Below are positions 5,546 through 6,386 of a DNA stretch of 6,386 nucleotides, piece after piece. The stretch is from Bacteroidota bacterium (GTDB taxonomy: Bacteria > Bacteroidota > Ignavibacteria > SZUA-365): positions 1-6,386 of the forward strand of contig JAGTUZ010000156.1 of NCBI GenBank assembly GCA_018224415.1, given 5' to 3'. Positions within the stretch are counted from its first letter, which is position 1, and every line of letters begins with the position of its first letter. Both the position numbers and the translations under genes were made by a program. The notes beneath the pieces were generated by a model. The model was given only the letters and a program-made list of their open reading frames with translations, was not told the origin of the DNA and ran no database searches.

Positions 5546-6386
5546 GTCTCTCCTGCCCCGCGGCGAAGCCGCTGCATCGTCCGCGCAAGTTTCCTTCTGG
5601 CTTCGCTCGCGGGGAATCGCCATTCGAGATGGATACTGCGTCGCTGCTCCGGATGGAATTCCCTTTTGTATCCTTCGTCGCCGCGCAGGAAATCGAAATA
5701 CCGATATCCTTCTCCTATTGCCCAGCATATCGTGTGATCGAGATTCATCGTGCCGGGACTCATCGCTTTCGCGCGCTCGTCGAAACCGGAGAGCACATAG
5801 TGCAGGGTATTCCCGTGCAGGTATGATGCCATGACGTGCAACGTCCTCTCCCCCTGCATGATGCTGGTCAGCAGCAGTTCCCGGTCAGCACGCGCGGCGA
5901 GGTCCCGGAAGAATGCGGCATTGCGTTCGTCGGCGAACCAGGACGCCGGTCCGAAACGCGTCTGGTTGAGCGTTATCAGTTGATCCACATCCTCGATGGC
6001 GGGAGCACGCTGCGCCCTCCAGGACAAACCGGCTGTCCCTCTCTCCGCATGCAGCCGTTTGCGTGCGCGACGGATCTCGCGCTGCATGTGCGGCGCACAG
6101 CGCGCGACATAGCTGTCCGCATCGAGTCCCCGGAGGTCGAGCCGAAGGTATTCCTCGCCCTCGCTTCGCCGCGCGCCATGCTGTTTGATCGCAGACGCTG
6201 TCGACTCCGGCAGCACATCACGCAGCGTCAGCCACGCGTCGGGATATTCCCTCGCCAGCCAGGCAAGCACGGCGTTCCATACCGGACCCGGATCGGCCTC
6301 CGTGGTGGCAATGTCAGGGTACTGTGCGAGGCGGTCCCCGATCCACAGTAGATAGCGCCAGGCAGTAAGCGGACCCGCAGCCCGTC
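5542..6386 (-). CDS. FemAB/CelD-like GNAT_6 (BioF2-like) acyltransferase, 5' end outside window
   Basis: The frame is open to the right edge, giving 280 visible codons. GTG at 6270 is only an internal codon, because sensible protein (for example TAWRYLLWIGDRLAQYP) continues upstream of it. The C-terminal half is a GNAT_6/FemAB-type domain: a basic QREIRRARKRL helix, then LITLNQTRF, TLHVMASYLHGNTLHYVLSG, and the diagnostic FDFLRGDEGYKREF near the end (visible codons 230-243). CelD/BcsL-type and PEP-CTERM-associated FemAB proteins share this tail. Such enzymes transfer acyl or aminoacyl groups in envelope polymer synthesis and are frequent in polysaccharide loci. The N-terminal half is outside the window, so full length and exact subfamily are unknown. 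Its stop overlaps the GNAT start by 4 bases, tying the two products together stoichiometrically. Confidence 0.85.
   Translation of the reverse strand, partial: RAAGPLTAWRYLLWIGDRLAQYPDIATTEADPGPVWNAVLAWLAREYPDAWLTLRDVLPESTASAIKQHGARRSEGEEYLRLDLRGLDADSYVARCAPHMQREIRRARKRLHAERGTAGLSWRAQRAPAIEDVDQLITLNQTRFGPASWFADERNAAFFRDLAARADRELLLTSIMQGERTLHVMASYLHGNTLHYVLSGFDERAKAMSPGTMNLDHTICWAIGEGYRYFDFLRGDEGYKREFHPEQRRSIHLEWRFPASEARRKLARTMQRLRRGAGET

Noticed and set aside
4982..5737. Long plus-strand open frame of 251 codons opposite the GNAT and FemAB genes
   Set aside because: High-GC antisense shadow: no motif, no ribosome-binding site, and the minus-strand frame has clear GNAT-fold motifs.
1..6386. 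tRNA, rRNA, CRISPR repeats, insertion-sequence ends or transposase genes
   Set aside because: Looked for regularly spaced repeats, terminal inverted repeats, and transposase or integrase motifs in the frames; none seen. A short structured RNA could still escape inspection by eye.

Overview
This is a compact, entirely leftward-transcribed (minus-strand) stretch of bacterial chromosome. It holds eight protein-coding genes, two of them cut by the window edges, and no RNA gene, CRISPR array, transposase or phage gene that I can recognise. The organism looks like a moderately GC-rich Gram-negative bacterium. The truncated reductase at the left edge resembles Bacteroidota/Chlorobi-type flavodoxin or ferredoxin reductases, and two proteins carry signal peptides. 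A lineage in or near Bacteroidota, Chlorobi or Ignavibacteria is my best guess, but it is an inference from protein resemblance only.

Read in the direction of transcription (right to left), the right third (6386 to 4158) is a tightly coupled trio. It comprises a FemAB/CelD-type GNAT_6 acyltransferase (5' end outside the window), a small GNAT N-acetyltransferase, and a PIG-L/LmbE-family zinc N-deacetylase. Both junctions are 4-base ATGA stop/start overlaps, so the three are almost certainly co-translated. The combination suggests modification of amino-sugar groups on a cell-surface glycan: deacetylation followed by acylation.

After a 79-base gap with a candidate promoter and a clean 17-base dyad come two adjacent, paralogous secreted proteins (4078 to 3305 and 3279 to 2494). 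Each is built from two copies of a roughly 100-residue beta-rich unit ending in a GQYW/GEYW motif, so the locus carries four copies of the same unit. I do not recognise the family. This is the most interesting part of the window.

A 184-base gap with an AT-rich segment separates them from a class I SAM-dependent methyltransferase (2309 to 1542), followed 10 bases later by a GT4-family glycosyltransferase (1531 to 416, TTG start). These two fit glycan or O-antigen/exopolysaccharide assembly. A 217-base intergenic region with several short repeats and a palindrome then leads to the first 66 codons of a flavin-dependent reductase (198 to 1). That gene is lower in GC (about 47% by hand count, against about 60% in a sampled part of the PIG-L gene) and is probably an unrelated transcription unit.

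Overall the window reads as part of a surface-polysaccharide biosynthesis and modification locus with a pair of undescribed secreted repeat proteins embedded in it.
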